This document shows, one piece after another, positions 8,349-16,999 of a stretch of 64,000 nucleotides of DNA. How positions within the stretch are numbered: the stretch's first letter is position 1; every line of letters starts with the position of its first letter. The notes under the pieces are model-generated. The model did not search any database. It had not been told where the DNA came from and saw only the letters and a program-made list of their open reading frames with translations. Source of the stretch: Selenomonas bovis DSM 23594 (lineage in GTDB: Bacteria > Bacillota > Negativicutes > Selenomonadales > Selenomonadaceae); NCBI RefSeq assembly GCF_000381005.1, contig NZ_KB908379.1, positions 278,733 to 342,732 of the forward strand. Reading direction: 5' to 3'. The position numbers and the translations under genes were made by a program.

Positions 8349-10403
8349 TCATTTTGCTTCAAGAATCTCACGCGCCTGCCGCTCTGGCATCTCCTCATAG
8401 CGCAGGAACGAGCGCGTGAAGGTACCGCGCCCCTGCGTCTGAGAGCGAAGCTCTGTCGCGTAACCGTAAAGCTCCGCCTCGGGCACGACGGCATGCAGGA
8501 CGGTCGTATCCTTGCCGCTCATCTCCGTGCCGAGGATGCGAGCGCGCTTGCCATTGAGCCTGCCGATGACATCCCCGAGGTAATACTCCGGCGTCGTGAC
8601 CGCGATCTCATCGAGCGGCTCGAGGAGTACGGGATCTGCCGCGAGGACGGCCCGGCGCAGCGCGATGGCCGTCGCCGCCTTGAACGCCGCCTCGGAGGAA
8701 TCGACGGGATGATAGGAGCCATCCGTGAGACGGACGGCAACATCGACGACGGGGAATCCCGCGAGGATACCTCCCGCGAGCGTCTCCGCCGCGCCCTTCT
8801 CTACGGCTGGAATGTACTGGCGCGGCACGCTGCCGCCGAAGATCGACTCGCTGAACGCGTTGCCCGTGCCCGCTTCCTGCGGTTGTACCTCCAGCACGAC
8901 ATGACCGAACTGCCCATGCCCGCCGCTCTGCTTCTTGAATTTCCCCTCGGCCTGCGCCGCCTTGCGGATGGTCTCGCGATAGGCCACGCGCGGGCGGCCG
9001 AGCTTCAGCTCCACATGGTATTTGCGCGCGAGCTGCTCCGCGAGCACGGTGAGCTGCATCTCCCCGAGCGCCGCCACTACGGTTTGCTGCAGCGCTTCCT
9101 CGCGGTGCACAGCGAGCGTTTGCTGCTGCTCCCGCTCTTTCGCTAAAGCTGCGAGCAGCTTGTCCGCTTCCTCCTTCTTCTCCGTCACGACGGCCATCTC
9201 GAGCATCGGTGCGGGGAAGTCCGGCAGCTCATAGAGGATCGGAGCATCCTTCGCCGCGAGCGTATCGCCTGTGCGCACAGCGGCGAGCTTCGCGGTCACG
9301 ACGATGTCGCCCGCGTGCGCAAGTGTCACGGTATGCGCCTGCCTGCCGCGCAGGGTGCTAAGACTGCCGATGCGCTCCGCGCGCCCCGTCGTCACATCGA
9401 GCACCGTCGTATCGCCGCGCAGCGTCCCCGTCTCGATGCGCAGATACGTCTGCCGCCCGCTCTGGGGATCGACGACCGTCTTGAACGCCTGGGCGGAGAA
9501 TGCCTCAGAGATGCCGCGCTCCACGAGCTCCCCCGTCCCCGGCTCCGTGCCGAGCACCGTAGCCGCGGGCGCCGGCAGATAGGCCGCGATGCCGCCGAGA
9601 AGCTTTTTCACGCCGATATCCGCCTTCGCCGAACCGCAGAAAACCGGGAAGATCTTGCCGTCACAGACGCCCTGGACGAGCGCCTCCGCTACCTCCGCCT
9701 CCTCGATGGGCTCGCCCTCGAGGTATTTTTCCATGAGCGCGTTGTCATAGTCCGCGACCGCCTCGATGAGGGTCTGGCGCGCCGCCTCGACATCTGCGGC
9801 GAGGTACTCCGGAATCTCCGTCACGACGCAGTCGTCCTCGTCGTGCGGCACGACCTTGCCGTGCATCGCGAGGAGGTCGACGACACCCTGGAACGCGGCC
9901 TCCTGGCCGATGGGCAGCTGCACGGGCACGACGCCTGCGCCGAAACGCACGCGCAGCTCATCGACGACAGCCGCGAAGTCCGCGTGCTCGCGGTCCATCT
10001 TGTTGAGGAAAAACGCGCAGGGAAGATCCTCGCCGCGCGCGAGCTGCCAGAACTTCTCCGTCTCCACCTCGATGCCGGCGGGCGCGGAGAGCACGAGCAG
10101 CGCGGCGTCCGCCGCCGCGACGGCGGACACCGCCTCGCCGAAAAAGTCAGGATAGCCCGGCGTATCGAGCAGGTTCAGCTTCTCCTCGCCCCACTCGCAG
10201 GCCGCGAGCTTCATCTCAATCGTGAGATGGCGCGCCTTTTCCTCCGGCAGCACGTCGAGCAGACTCGTCCCCTCGTCAACGCTGCCGCAGCGCTTCGCCG
10301 TTCCCGTATGGTAGAGGCAGGCATCGAGCAGGCTCGTCTTGCCGCTGTTTCCGTGGCCGAGCACCGCCACATTGCGCAGATGCGCTGTCGTATATTCTTT
10401 CAT
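8349..10403 (-). CDS. Elongation factor G-like GTPase (EF-G paralogue)
   Basis: The 684-residue translational GTPase shows G1 GHGNSGKTS, G3 LLDTPGYPDF and G4 FLNKMDREH, followed by the EF-G domains II-V. The N-terminus (RNVAVLGHGNSGKTSL) and the first G-domain differ from canonical FusA, and no rpsL/rpsG/tuf neighbours are present. It therefore matches the FusA2-type EF-G paralogue common in Firmicutes, whose exact role is unsettled. A good ribosome binding site (GGGAGGGAG) precedes the ATG. It lies downstream of the terminator of the carbonic anhydrase-ndk-adenosyltransferase unit. Confidence 0.85.
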   Translation of the reverse strand: MKEYTTAHLRNVAVLGHGNSGKTSLLDACLYHTGTAKRCGSVDEGTSLLDVLPEEKARHLTIEMKLAACEWGEEKLNLLDTPGYPDFFGEAVSAVAAADAALLVLSAPAGIEVETEKFWQLARGEDLPCAFFLNKMDREHADFAAVVDELRVRFGAGVVPVQLPIGQEAAFQGVVDLLAMHGKVVPHDEDDCVVTEIPEYLAADVEAARQTLIEAVADYDNALMEKYLEGEPIEEAEVAEALVQGVCDGKIFPVFCGSAKADIGVKKLLGGIAAYLPAPAATVLGTEPGTGELVERGISEAFSAQAFKTVVDPQSGRQTYLRIETGTLRGDTTVLDVTTGRAERIGSLSTLRGRQAHTVTLAHAGDIVVTAKLAAVRTGDTLAAKDAPILYELPDFPAPMLEMAVVTEKKEEADKLLAALAKEREQQQTLAVHREEALQQTVVAALGEMQLTVLAEQLARKYHVELKLGRPRVAYRETIRKAAQAEGKFKKQSGGHGQFGHVVLEVQPQEAGTGNAFSESIFGGSVPRQYIPAVEKGAAETLAGGILAGFPVVDVAVRLTDGSYHPVDSSEAAFKAATAIALRRAVLAADPVLLEPLDEIAVTTPEYYLGDVIGRLNGKRARILGTEMSGKDTTVLHAVVPEAELYGYATELRSQTQGRGTFTRSFLRYEEMPERQAREILEAK

Positions 10404-10469
10404 AGATCTCCCTCCCAGTCACTTCGATGCACCTACCTGGGCACTTCGTGGATTCCAAAGCACCCTATG

Positions 10470-10513
10470 AAAAAACGCTGCCCTCCTGTGCGTTTCTCAC
10501 ACAAGATGCAGCG
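10470..10513 (-). terminator. Rho-independent terminator after cobalamin adenosyltransferase gene
   Basis: On the minus strand the arms CGCTGC and GCAGCG pair around an inner TGTG/CACA stem and are followed by six U residues. It begins about 20 bases after the stop codon at 10533. Confidence 0.7.
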
Positions 10514-10532
10514 TCACTCCTCTCAGCCGCGC

Positions 10533-11027
10533 CTACTGATCCTCGAGGCGCATGAGCAGAAAACAGTAATCCGACAGGCGGTTCAGATACCGCCTGTCCG
10601 TATCATGTACTTCCTCTTCCTCCGACAGGCGGCAAAAGAGCCGTTCCGCGCGGCGCGTGACCGTACGCGCGTGATCGAGCGCCGCGCCGCCCTGTGTATC
10701 GCCCGGCACGAGGAACGAGGTGAGCGGCGGCAGCCGCCCCTCAAGCTCGTCCATCGCCTGCTCGAGTGCCGCGACATCCGTCTCGGCGATCATAGCATCC
10801 TGCGCGCGGCTCGCAAGATCTGCCATGAGCGCAGGCAGCTTTTTCTGCAGCGCCAGCACGCGCTCCCTTACCTCCGCCTTCGCGACGAACGCGCGCGCGA
10901 GCCCCAGGACGGAGTCGAGCTCGTCGACCGTGCCGTAAACCGCGACGCGCAGCGAGGATTTCCTCACGCGTTCCCCCGTATAGAGGCCCGTCTCACCGGC
11001 ATCCCCCGTCTTCGTGTAAATGCTCAT
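10533..11027 (-). CDS. Cob(I)alamin adenosyltransferase, PduO type
   Basis: This 164-residue enzyme transfers the adenosyl group of ATP to cob(I)alamin to make adenosylcobalamin. The PduO-type fold is indicated by the N-terminal KTGDAGETGLYTGERV motif, the VDELDSVLGLAR helix and the C-terminal VTRRAERLF and NRLSDYCF motifs. Length is close to bacterial single-domain ATRs. It follows ndk by 11 bases in the same transcription unit. No cobalamin riboswitch is seen. Confidence 0.9.
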   Translation of the reverse strand: MSIYTKTGDAGETGLYTGERVRKSSLRVAVYGTVDELDSVLGLARAFVAKAEVRERVLALQKKLPALMADLASRAQDAMIAETDVAALEQAMDELEGRLPPLTSFLVPGDTQGGAALDHARTVTRRAERLFCRLSEEEEVHDTDRRYLNRLSDYCFLLMRLEDQ

Positions 11028-11038
11028 AAATCCTCCTG

Positions 11039-11458
11039 TCAGCCGTCGTAAATCTCCGTCTGATTGAAGAAGATCGAAATCTCACGCGCCGCACTCTCCG
11101 GACTGTCGGACGCGTGGACGGCATTGCGGCGCCCATCCAAAGCGTACGCCTTGCGGATCGTCCCCTCAGCCGCTTCCGCGGGATTCGTCTTGCCGTTGAG
11201 CGCGCGCACGCGGCGGATCGCATCCTCGCCCTCGAGTACCATCGCGACGAGCGGACCGGACGTCATGAACGTGCGCAGGCCCTCGTAATACGGGCGGCCG
11301 ATGTGCTCCGCATAGTGGATGGAGGCCAGGCGGTCGTCCATACGCAGCATCTTGAGCGCGACGATGCGCAACCCTTCCTGCTCATAACGCTGGATGATAT
11401 CTCCCGTGTGATGATTGGCAAAAGCATCCGGTTTGATGAGTACAAGCGTTTTTTCCAT
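11039..11458 (-). CDS. ndk: Nucleoside diphosphate kinase
   Basis: The 139-residue protein begins MEKTLVLIKPDAF, carries the GPLVAMVLEGE segment and has the phosphate-accepting histidine in NAVHASDSPESA. NDK equalises nucleoside triphosphate pools using ATP. I placed the start at 11458 because AAAGGAGAAG precedes it; a longer open frame upstream is an antisense shadow of the carbonic anhydrase gene. It lies between the gamma-carbonic anhydrase gene and the adenosyltransferase gene. Confidence 0.95.
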   Translation of the reverse strand: MEKTLVLIKPDAFANHHTGDIIQRYEQEGLRIVALKMLRMDDRLASIHYAEHIGRPYYEGLRTFMTSGPLVAMVLEGEDAIRRVRALNGKTNPAEAAEGTIRKAYALDGRRNAVHASDSPESAAREISIFFNQTEIYDG

Positions 11459-11495
11459 GAATGAATCTTCTCCTTTGATATGGCTTATCATTGCC

Positions 11496-12014
11496 TCAGA
11501 GCACTTCCGCCTTATAGGCCCGTGCCAGTTCGGCATGCGCAAGCGCGGACTCCCGCAGCGCCTCGATCTCGTCGTCGCGCAGCGCGCGGATGATCTTGGC
11601 CGGATTGCCGTAGACGATCGAGTTATCGGGGATCTTCTTGTGCTGCGTGATGAGCGATCCCGCGCCGATGATACAGTTGTCACCGATCTCCGTATAGCCG
11701 AGCAGGATGGCCCCCATGCCGATGAGCGTATTGGAGCCAATGGTGCGGCTGTGGATGATGGCATTGTGCCCGATGATGACGTGGCTGCCGATGGAAAGAG
11801 GACAATCCCCCATCACATGAATTGTAGCATTGTCCTGTACATTCGTGCAACGTCCGATCTGGATTGGTTGGAAATCACCGCGCACAACCGCGCCGAACCA
11901 AATGCTGGAATCCCTGCCAATCGTCACATTGCCGGCAACGCAGGCCGTCGGTGCGATGAAAACAGACGGGTCGACCTTCGGTCGCTTTCCTTTGTACGGT
12001 ATCATGAGCCCCAT
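11496..12014 (-). CDS. Gamma-carbonic anhydrase family hexapeptide-repeat protein
   Basis: The 172-residue protein is a left-handed beta-helix made of hexapeptide repeats, with zinc-ligand histidines in ATIHVMGD and IGHNAIIHS and the conserved WFGAVVRGD motif. It belongs to the YrdA/PaaY/CaiE branch of gamma-carbonic anhydrases. Carbonic anhydrase activity in this branch varies, so the exact substrate is uncertain. It has a GGAGG ribosome binding site and its own strong promoter, and heads the unit leading to ndk and the adenosyltransferase gene. Confidence 0.85.
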   Translation of the reverse strand: MGLMIPYKGKRPKVDPSVFIAPTACVAGNVTIGRDSSIWFGAVVRGDFQPIQIGRCTNVQDNATIHVMGDCPLSIGSHVIIGHNAIIHSRTIGSNTLIGMGAILLGYTEIGDNCIIGAGSLITQHKKIPDNSIVYGNPAKIIRALRDDEIEALRESALAHAELARAYKAEVL

Positions 12015-12068
12015 AGTATCTGCCTCCGTGATGTGTTCGAATTTTTCAGAAATATCTCTACATTTCTC

Positions 12069-12097
12069 ATTATAACCGCTGGGGAATAAAAAGTAAA
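12069..12097 (-). promoter_or_regulatory. Sigma-A-type promoter of the gamma-carbonic anhydrase-ndk unit
   Basis: Minus-strand -35 TTTACT (12092-12097), 17-base spacer, -10 TATAAT (12069-12074). The start codon at 12014 follows after about 50 nt. Confidence 0.7.
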
Positions 12098-12162
12098 CAC
12101 TTCAAATCAATTTATACCAATTTTGCAAATCAGACAACAAATGACAAGCACTGATATGATGA

Positions 12163-13398
12163 TCATCGCGTTTTCTGCCGCAGCAAATCCCGCAGACGCC
12201 GCACGCGCTGCGCGAGCAGCCAGTCCGCAATCTCCTTCCCGGCAAGCCCTGGCGGCGCCGCATGACCGGAGATGCGCAGCAGCTCCGCCGCAATCTCCTC
12301 GCCACGCACGAGATACGCGGGCAGGTCGCCGTGATCCGCCCGCAGCACGGCGAGGAACGCGGAGAAAGGCAGCGGCACCTTGACCGCCGCCAGCAGGAGC
12401 CTGACAATCTTCCCAGCCTTTGCGAGGCGTGGCGCGCGCATGTGTTCGCGGATGACGAAAGCCGCCGCTGCGCGCCAGTCCCGCGGCAGCGTCATGCGAC
12501 GGTTCCAGTCTGCGAGCACGTCGAGGCCGCACACCTCATGGCCGTAGTGGTGCGGCAGCATCGCCTGCGGCGTCCGCCCTTTGCCGATATCATGCGCGAG
12601 CGCCGTGAAACGTGCGCGAACATCACCTGTCTCCGCCGCCACGCGGTCGAGCACGAGCATGGTGTGTTCGAACGCATCCCCCTCAGGATGGAATGCCTGC
12701 GGCTGCGTCTTGCCGATGAGCGCTGCAAGCTCTGGGAACGTCACATCGAGCACGCCCGCGCGCGCGAGCCAGCGGAAAAAAGCGGACGGCTGCGCCGCGC
12801 TAAGCGCGCGGCGCAGCTCGGCGAAGATGCGCTCGCCCGGCTCGCGCGCGAGCTCCGCGCGGCAGGCGCGCATATACGCGAGCGTCTCCTCCGTGATCTC
12901 ATAGCCGAAGAGCGCCGCCTGCCGCGCCGCGCGCAGCGCGCGCACGGGATCCTCGACGAAATGGGAGGAAACCGCCCGCACGCGACCGCGTGCGATGTCC
13001 TCCCGCCCGCCATAGAGGTCGATGAACCGCCCCTCGGGTAGCTCGAGCGCGATGCTGTTCATCGTCGTGTCCCTGCGATAGAGATCCTCCTCGATCGTGA
13101 CCTCAGGCGAGAACGCGACGGCAAAACCGCGATAGCCCGGCCCTGTCTTGCGCTCCCGCCGCGCGAATGCCACCTCCGCTCGTTTCCCGTCCACCGTCAC
13201 CAGGTAGACGGGAAACGAGCGGCCGACGCGCTGCGCGTCAGGAAAGAGCGCGCAGAACGACTGCTCGCCGATGCCACTCACGACGTAATCCTTGTCCGCG
13301 GCCGCTGCACCGCGCAGACGGTCGCGCACCCAGCCGCCCACAACGAAGACGCGCGCGCCGGCCCTGCGCAGCGCCGCGACGAATGCTGCTTCCTCCAT
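12163..13398 (-). CDS. cca: CCA tRNA nucleotidyltransferase with HD domain
   Basis: The 411-residue enzyme adds or repairs the CCA tail of tRNAs. The class II nucleotidyltransferase signature (VVGGWVRDRLRG followed by KDYVVSG), the RRDTTMNSIA motif and the arginine-rich RAARQAALFGY neck are all visible. An HD phosphohydrolase domain follows (FEHTMLVLD, ALAHDIGKG). This layout matches the multifunctional CCA protein of enterobacteria more than the HD-less B. subtilis enzyme. I set the start at the ATG at 13398 behind GGGAGGG; the open frame extends further but without a ribosome binding site. Confidence 0.9.
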   Translation of the reverse strand: MEEAAFVAALRRAGARVFVVGGWVRDRLRGAAAADKDYVVSGIGEQSFCALFPDAQRVGRSFPVYLVTVDGKRAEVAFARRERKTGPGYRGFAVAFSPEVTIEEDLYRRDTTMNSIALELPEGRFIDLYGGREDIARGRVRAVSSHFVEDPVRALRAARQAALFGYEITEETLAYMRACRAELAREPGERIFAELRRALSAAQPSAFFRWLARAGVLDVTFPELAALIGKTQPQAFHPEGDAFEHTMLVLDRVAAETGDVRARFTALAHDIGKGRTPQAMLPHHYGHEVCGLDVLADWNRRMTLPRDWRAAAAFVIREHMRAPRLAKAGKIVRLLLAAVKVPLPFSAFLAVLRADHGDLPAYLVRGEEIAAELLRISGHAAPPGLAGKEIADWLLAQRVRRLRDLLRQKTR

Positions 13399-13474
13399 CT
13401 CGATTCCCTCCCTGCGGCGCAAAGACCTGCGCCATGAAATTCTGCGGCGCGTGCTTCGCACGCATCCAGTTCCA

Positions 13475-13504
13475 TAAAAAAGACTGCCCCGCCAGGGACA
13501 GTCT
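13475..13504 (-). terminator. Rho-independent terminator after thrB
   Basis: Minus-strand hairpin GACTGTCC/GGGCAGTC followed by six to seven U residues, 17 bases after the thrB stop. It separates the threonine unit from cca. Confidence 0.8.
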
Positions 13505-13520
13505 CTCCTCCAGAAAACAC

Positions 13521-14462
13521 TCAGGCATGTTCCGCGTGGTTCACGATATGCGCGCCGCGCGTATCGAGTGCGAGATGCTTGATCTCCGCCTCGACGCCAT
13601 GGCGATGGAAGGCCTCGCGCATCGCCGCGCCGATGGCCTCCTCCTTGCCAGCGCGCTCAAGCGTGAATGCGATGAGGCACGGCCCTGCACCGCTCAGCAC
13701 CGTGCCGAGCGCCCCTGCCGCACGCGCCGCACGGAACACGTCGAACATGCCGGGAATCAGCGCCGCGCGATACGGCTGATGCAGCGCATCGTCAAAGGAG
13801 CGCTTGAGAAAATGCTCGCTGCCCTTCATGAGCGCGGCGACGAGCATCGAGGCGCGTCCGATGTTGAAAATCGCATCCGCCATCGGCACCGTCTCCGGCA
13901 GGACCTCACGCGCTTTCTTCGTCGGCAGATAGAAATCCGGCACCGCGACAACGAAGCGCAGGCGGAGCTTTGGCAGGAACGAGAAGCTCTCGACATGATG
14001 CCCTTTCGTCGTGCTCACCGTGAAGCCGCCGAAGATCGCCGGCGCCACATTGTCAGGATGTCCCTCGATCTCCGTCGCCATCTGCAGGAGCTCGCGGCGG
14101 TTGTACTTGTTGCCGATGATGACATTCGCTGCCTTGAGACCGGCCACGATGGCCGCGGCGCTCGAACCGAGGCCGCGGGAAAGCGGCACATGGTTCTTCA
14201 TGTGGATCCGCGCGCCGCGGAACTCCTCGCCGCGCTTCGCGCGCTCGAGCAGTAGGCGGATGGAGCGCCAGACAATGTTGCGCGCATCCTCCGGGATGCG
14301 CCCCGCACCCTCGCCCTCGACGAGGAACTCGAGGCCCGGGTCCTCCCGGAGCGTGAGATCCAGCTCGTTATAAATATTGCAGGCCAGCCCGAGCGTATCG
14401 AAGCCAGCGCCGAGATTGGCGCTCGTCCCCGGCACACGGACCGTAATGCTGCGTTCTCCCAT
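13521..14462 (-). CDS. thrB: Homoserine kinase
   Basis: This 313-residue GHMP kinase phosphorylates homoserine in threonine synthesis. It shows the N-terminal VRVPGTSANLGAGFDTLG substrate region, the ATP-binding PLSRGLGSSAAA loop and the C-terminal LSGAGPCLIAF motif. The ATG at 14462 was chosen because CGGGGG precedes it; an ATG at 14480 lies inside the end of hom. Only four bases separate it from the hom stop, so the two are co-translated. Threonine synthase is not in the window. Confidence 0.95.
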   Translation of the reverse strand: MGERSITVRVPGTSANLGAGFDTLGLACNIYNELDLTLREDPGLEFLVEGEGAGRIPEDARNIVWRSIRLLLERAKRGEEFRGARIHMKNHVPLSRGLGSSAAAIVAGLKAANVIIGNKYNRRELLQMATEIEGHPDNVAPAIFGGFTVSTTKGHHVESFSFLPKLRLRFVVAVPDFYLPTKKAREVLPETVPMADAIFNIGRASMLVAALMKGSEHFLKRSFDDALHQPYRAALIPGMFDVFRAARAAGALGTVLSGAGPCLIAFTLERAGKEEAIGAAMREAFHRHGVEAEIKHLALDTRGAHIVNHAEHA

Positions 14463-14466
14463 TTGA

Positions 14467-15765
14467 TTACCCCCGGTCATTTTCCACGCGGATGAGATTG
14501 CGGACCTCGCTCACGACCGGCAGTGCGTTGAGCACGTCGAGCGCCGTAAGGATATTCGCATGCGGGACACAGTGCGTGATCGCGACGATCTCCGCATGCT
14601 CTTTCTTATCGCGCTGTGTCTGGATGACGGACTGCAGGCTCACACCTGCGTTGCCGAACGCCGTCGCGATCGCACCGAGCACACCCGGCTTGTCCTCAAC
14701 GAGGAGGCGCACATAGTAGCTCGACCGCGTCTTCTCGATGGGGCAGAGCACCTTCTTGCGGTAGCAGGTGCAGTTCACGCGCCCGAACGAATGGTTCACG
14801 ATATCGCGTGCAACATCGATGATATCGGCGACCACCGCCGAGGCCGTCGGCAGCGATCCCGCGCCCGGGCCGTAGAACATCGCTTCGCCCACGGCGTTGC
14901 CGCGCACGAAGATCGCGTTGAATACACCATTGACCGACGCGAGCGGATGCTCCTCCGGCAGGAACACCGGATGCACGCGCACGTTGATGCCCTCGTCCGT
15001 CTCCTTGCCGATGGCGAGCAGCTTCACGACGTAGCCTAGGTTCTTCGCGTAGGCAATGTCATCCGGCGTGATCTTCGTGATGCCCTCCACCGAGACATCG
15101 TCGAGGCTGATGCGCGTGTTGAACGCGATGGAGGAAAGGATGGCCGCCTTGCGTGCGGCGTCCAGGCCGTCGACATCCGCCGAAGGATTCGCCTCCGCAT
15201 AGCCCTTTTCCTGCGCTTCCTTGAGCACGTCGTCATAGCTCGCGCCGCACTCGCTCATCTTCGTGAGCATATAGTTCGTCGTGCCGTTCACGATGCCCAT
15301 GATCTCCGTGATGCGGTTCGCCGTCAGGCACTGCTTGAGCGGCATGATGATGGGAATGCCGCCGCCGACACTCGCCTCGAAGCGGAAATCGGCGTCGTGC
15401 GCCTCCGCCATATCGAAGAGCTCGCGGCCATACTGCGCCACGACATCCTTATTCGCCGTCACGACATTCTTGCCCGCGGCAAGCGCGCGCAGCATGTAGT
15501 CCTTCGCGGGCTTGATACCGCCCATGACCTCGACGACGATGGAGATCTCGTCATCCTCAAGGATGTCCTCGACGCGATCCGTGAGCTCGACCCCCTCAAG
15601 ATAGGGACGCGGCTTCTTCACATCGCGCACGAGCACCTTGGCGAGCACGAGGCGTGTGCCGACGCGCGCGGTGATCTCTTCCATGTTTTCTCTCAGCACG
15701 CGAACGACACCAGATCCGACCGTGCCGGAGCCCAAAAGACCGATCTTGATTGCTTCCTTCATCAT
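14467..15765 (-). CDS. hom: Homoserine dehydrogenase with C-terminal ACT domain
   Basis: The 432-residue enzyme reduces aspartate semialdehyde to homoserine. The nucleotide-binding GLLGSGTVGSGVVR loop, the TANKDVVAQYG motif and the NGTTNYML and DVDGLDAARKAAIL catalytic regions are visible. The last 80 residues (YYVRLLVEDKPGVLGAIA onward) form an ACT domain, which usually gives threonine feedback. The start at 15765 follows GGGAGG at seven bases; a GTG two codons upstream is less well placed. It follows an ACT-domain gene by 22 bases. Confidence 0.95.
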   Translation of the reverse strand: MMKEAIKIGLLGSGTVGSGVVRVLRENMEEITARVGTRLVLAKVLVRDVKKPRPYLEGVELTDRVEDILEDDEISIVVEVMGGIKPAKDYMLRALAAGKNVVTANKDVVAQYGRELFDMAEAHDADFRFEASVGGGIPIIMPLKQCLTANRITEIMGIVNGTTNYMLTKMSECGASYDDVLKEAQEKGYAEANPSADVDGLDAARKAAILSSIAFNTRISLDDVSVEGITKITPDDIAYAKNLGYVVKLLAIGKETDEGINVRVHPVFLPEEHPLASVNGVFNAIFVRGNAVGEAMFYGPGAGSLPTASAVVADIIDVARDIVNHSFGRVNCTCYRKKVLCPIEKTRSSYYVRLLVEDKPGVLGAIATAFGNAGVSLQSVIQTQRDKKEHAEIVAITHCVPHANILTALDVLNALPVVSEVRNLIRVENDRG

Positions 15766-15787
15766 CGACACACCTCCCTTTCGTCCC

Positions 15788-16234
15788 TCATGCCTGGCCG
15801 AGTACTTCGAGACGTTTCACGCCGTCGACCATGCGGAGCTTATCGAGCAGCGCCTCGAGGTCGACGGAAAGCTGCGCCGTCTCGATTGAGACCGTCGCGT
15901 TCGCGACGCCCTGCAGGGGGATGCCCTGGTTGATGGTCAGCACGCTGCCGGAATCCGCGGAAATCGTGTTGAGCACGCTCGAGAGCACGCCCTTCTTGTG
16001 CTCGAGCAGGAACGTGAGCGTGACGATCTTATTCTTGCTCGCCTCATAGAACGGGAACACGTAGTCCTTGTATTTATAGTAGGCGCTGCGCGAGAGATCC
16101 ATCTTCTCCACGGCCTCGTTGATGGTGCGCGCGTCGCCGCGCTTGAGCATCTCTTTGACGCGGATGGTCTTCTTGATTGCCTCCGGCAGGATCTCCTCTT
16201 TCACGAGAAAGAATCCATTCTGTTCGTTTTCCAT
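15788..16234 (-). CDS. ACT domain-containing protein, PheB/UPF0735 family
   Basis: The 148-residue protein has an N-terminal helical region that resembles a small helix-turn-helix (TINEAVEKMDLSRSAYYKYKD) and a C-terminal ACT domain (TLTFLLEHKKGVLSSVLNTI). B. subtilis PheB belongs to this family and sits in the hom/thr or phe neighbourhood. Function is not established; an amino-acid-responsive regulator is plausible because of the DNA-binding-like segment. It is first in the pheB-hom-thrB unit, behind GGGAGGAG. Confidence 0.85.
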   Translation of the reverse strand: MENEQNGFFLVKEEILPEAIKKTIRVKEMLKRGDARTINEAVEKMDLSRSAYYKYKDYVFPFYEASKNKIVTLTFLLEHKKGVLSSVLNTISADSGSVLTINQGIPLQGVANATVSIETAQLSVDLEALLDKLRMVDGVKRLEVLGQA

Positions 16235-16247
16235 ACATTCTCCTCCC

Positions 16248-16280
16248 AAAAAGAAGGCATGCGACAACGCGCCGCATGCC
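16248..16280 (-). terminator. Terminator-like hairpin in the pheB-hom-thrB leader
   Basis: On the minus strand GGCATGCG and CGCATGCC form a perfect eight-pair stem with a nine-base loop, followed by TTCTTTTT and then immediately by the pheB ribosome binding site. It lies between the promoter and the first gene, so it could act as an attenuator. I see no threonine-rich leader peptide and no T-box motif. Confidence 0.6.
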
Positions 16281-16326
16281 CTGGGTCTGTACTCTTCTTA
16301 AGCATTTTTGTTCGTGTCTGTGAGAT

Positions 16327-16332
16327 ATTATA
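16327..16332 (-). promoter_or_regulatory. Extended -10 promoter of the pheB-hom-thrB unit
   Basis: Minus-strand TGGTATAAT is an extended -10 element. The matching -35 at 17 bases is weak (TAGCAT). Transcription would start near 16320, upstream of the terminator-like hairpin. Confidence 0.5.
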
Positions 16333-16404
16333 CCATCATCTGTCCGCGAATGCTACCTTGTTTTCAAAAAACGTCCACAAAAGCTGAGAGACGCGTCAAA
16401 AATG

Positions 16405-16995
16405 TTACAAATGTCCCGCGGAGATCCGATTTTCTGTTCCATTGAGCAGGCGCGTGATGTTGCTGCGGTGACGCACGATGATGAGTGCGGCCGCGAGCAC
16501 ACCGAACGCGACGTAGAGCGCTGGGTAGCCGAATACGAGCGCGAGCACGGGCACGAGCGCCGCCGCGACGATCGAACCGAGGGATACGTAGCGCGTGGCG
16601 AGCACGAGGAGCAGCCAGACGAGGAAGACGATCACCGTCACCTTCGGCATGAGCATGAGGATCACGCCGAGCCCCGTCGCGACGCCCTTGCCGCCGTGAA
16701 AGCGCAGAAACAGCGAAAGCGAGTGTCCGACGATGGCGAGGACGCCGCAGAGGATCATGACGAGCGGCGTGCCGACGAGCATCTCGCCGAGCCAGACGGC
16801 GAGCAGCCCCTTGAGCATGTCGAGGCAGAAGACGAGGAAGCCGGGGCCCTTGCCAAGCGTGCGCCAGGCGTTCGTCGCGCCGATGTTGTGGCTGCCGTGC
16901 TGCCGCAGGTCTACATGCCAGAGCGCGCGGCAGAGCCAGAGGCCGTTCGGAATGGAGCCGAGGAGATAACTCAGCAGCAAGGCGAGGAGTGTCAT
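16405..16995 (-). CDS. plsY: Glycerol-3-phosphate acyltransferase PlsY
   Basis: This 196-residue polytopic membrane enzyme acylates glycerol-3-phosphate using acyl phosphate, the first step of phospholipid synthesis in Firmicutes. Conserved loops are present: SYLLGSIPNGLW, the GSHNIGATN motif, and the RFHGGKGVATG motif. The start at 16995 lies four bases after the der stop, with GAGGAGG inside the der end as ribosome binding site. The open frame extends upstream inside der, but that extension is a shadow. Confidence 0.95.
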   Translation of the reverse strand: MTLLALLLSYLLGSIPNGLWLCRALWHVDLRQHGSHNIGATNAWRTLGKGPGFLVFCLDMLKGLLAVWLGEMLVGTPLVMILCGVLAIVGHSLSLFLRFHGGKGVATGLGVILMLMPKVTVIVFLVWLLLVLATRYVSLGSIVAAALVPVLALVFGYPALYVAFGVLAAALIIVRHRSNITRLLNGTENRISAGHL

Positions 16996-16999
16996 GGTC

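Noticed and set aside
9315..11051. A 578-codon plus-strand open frame opposite the EF-G-like and adenosyltransferase genes
   Set aside because: It spans two genes and their terminator in antisense and shows only low-complexity Arg/Glu/Ala sequence.
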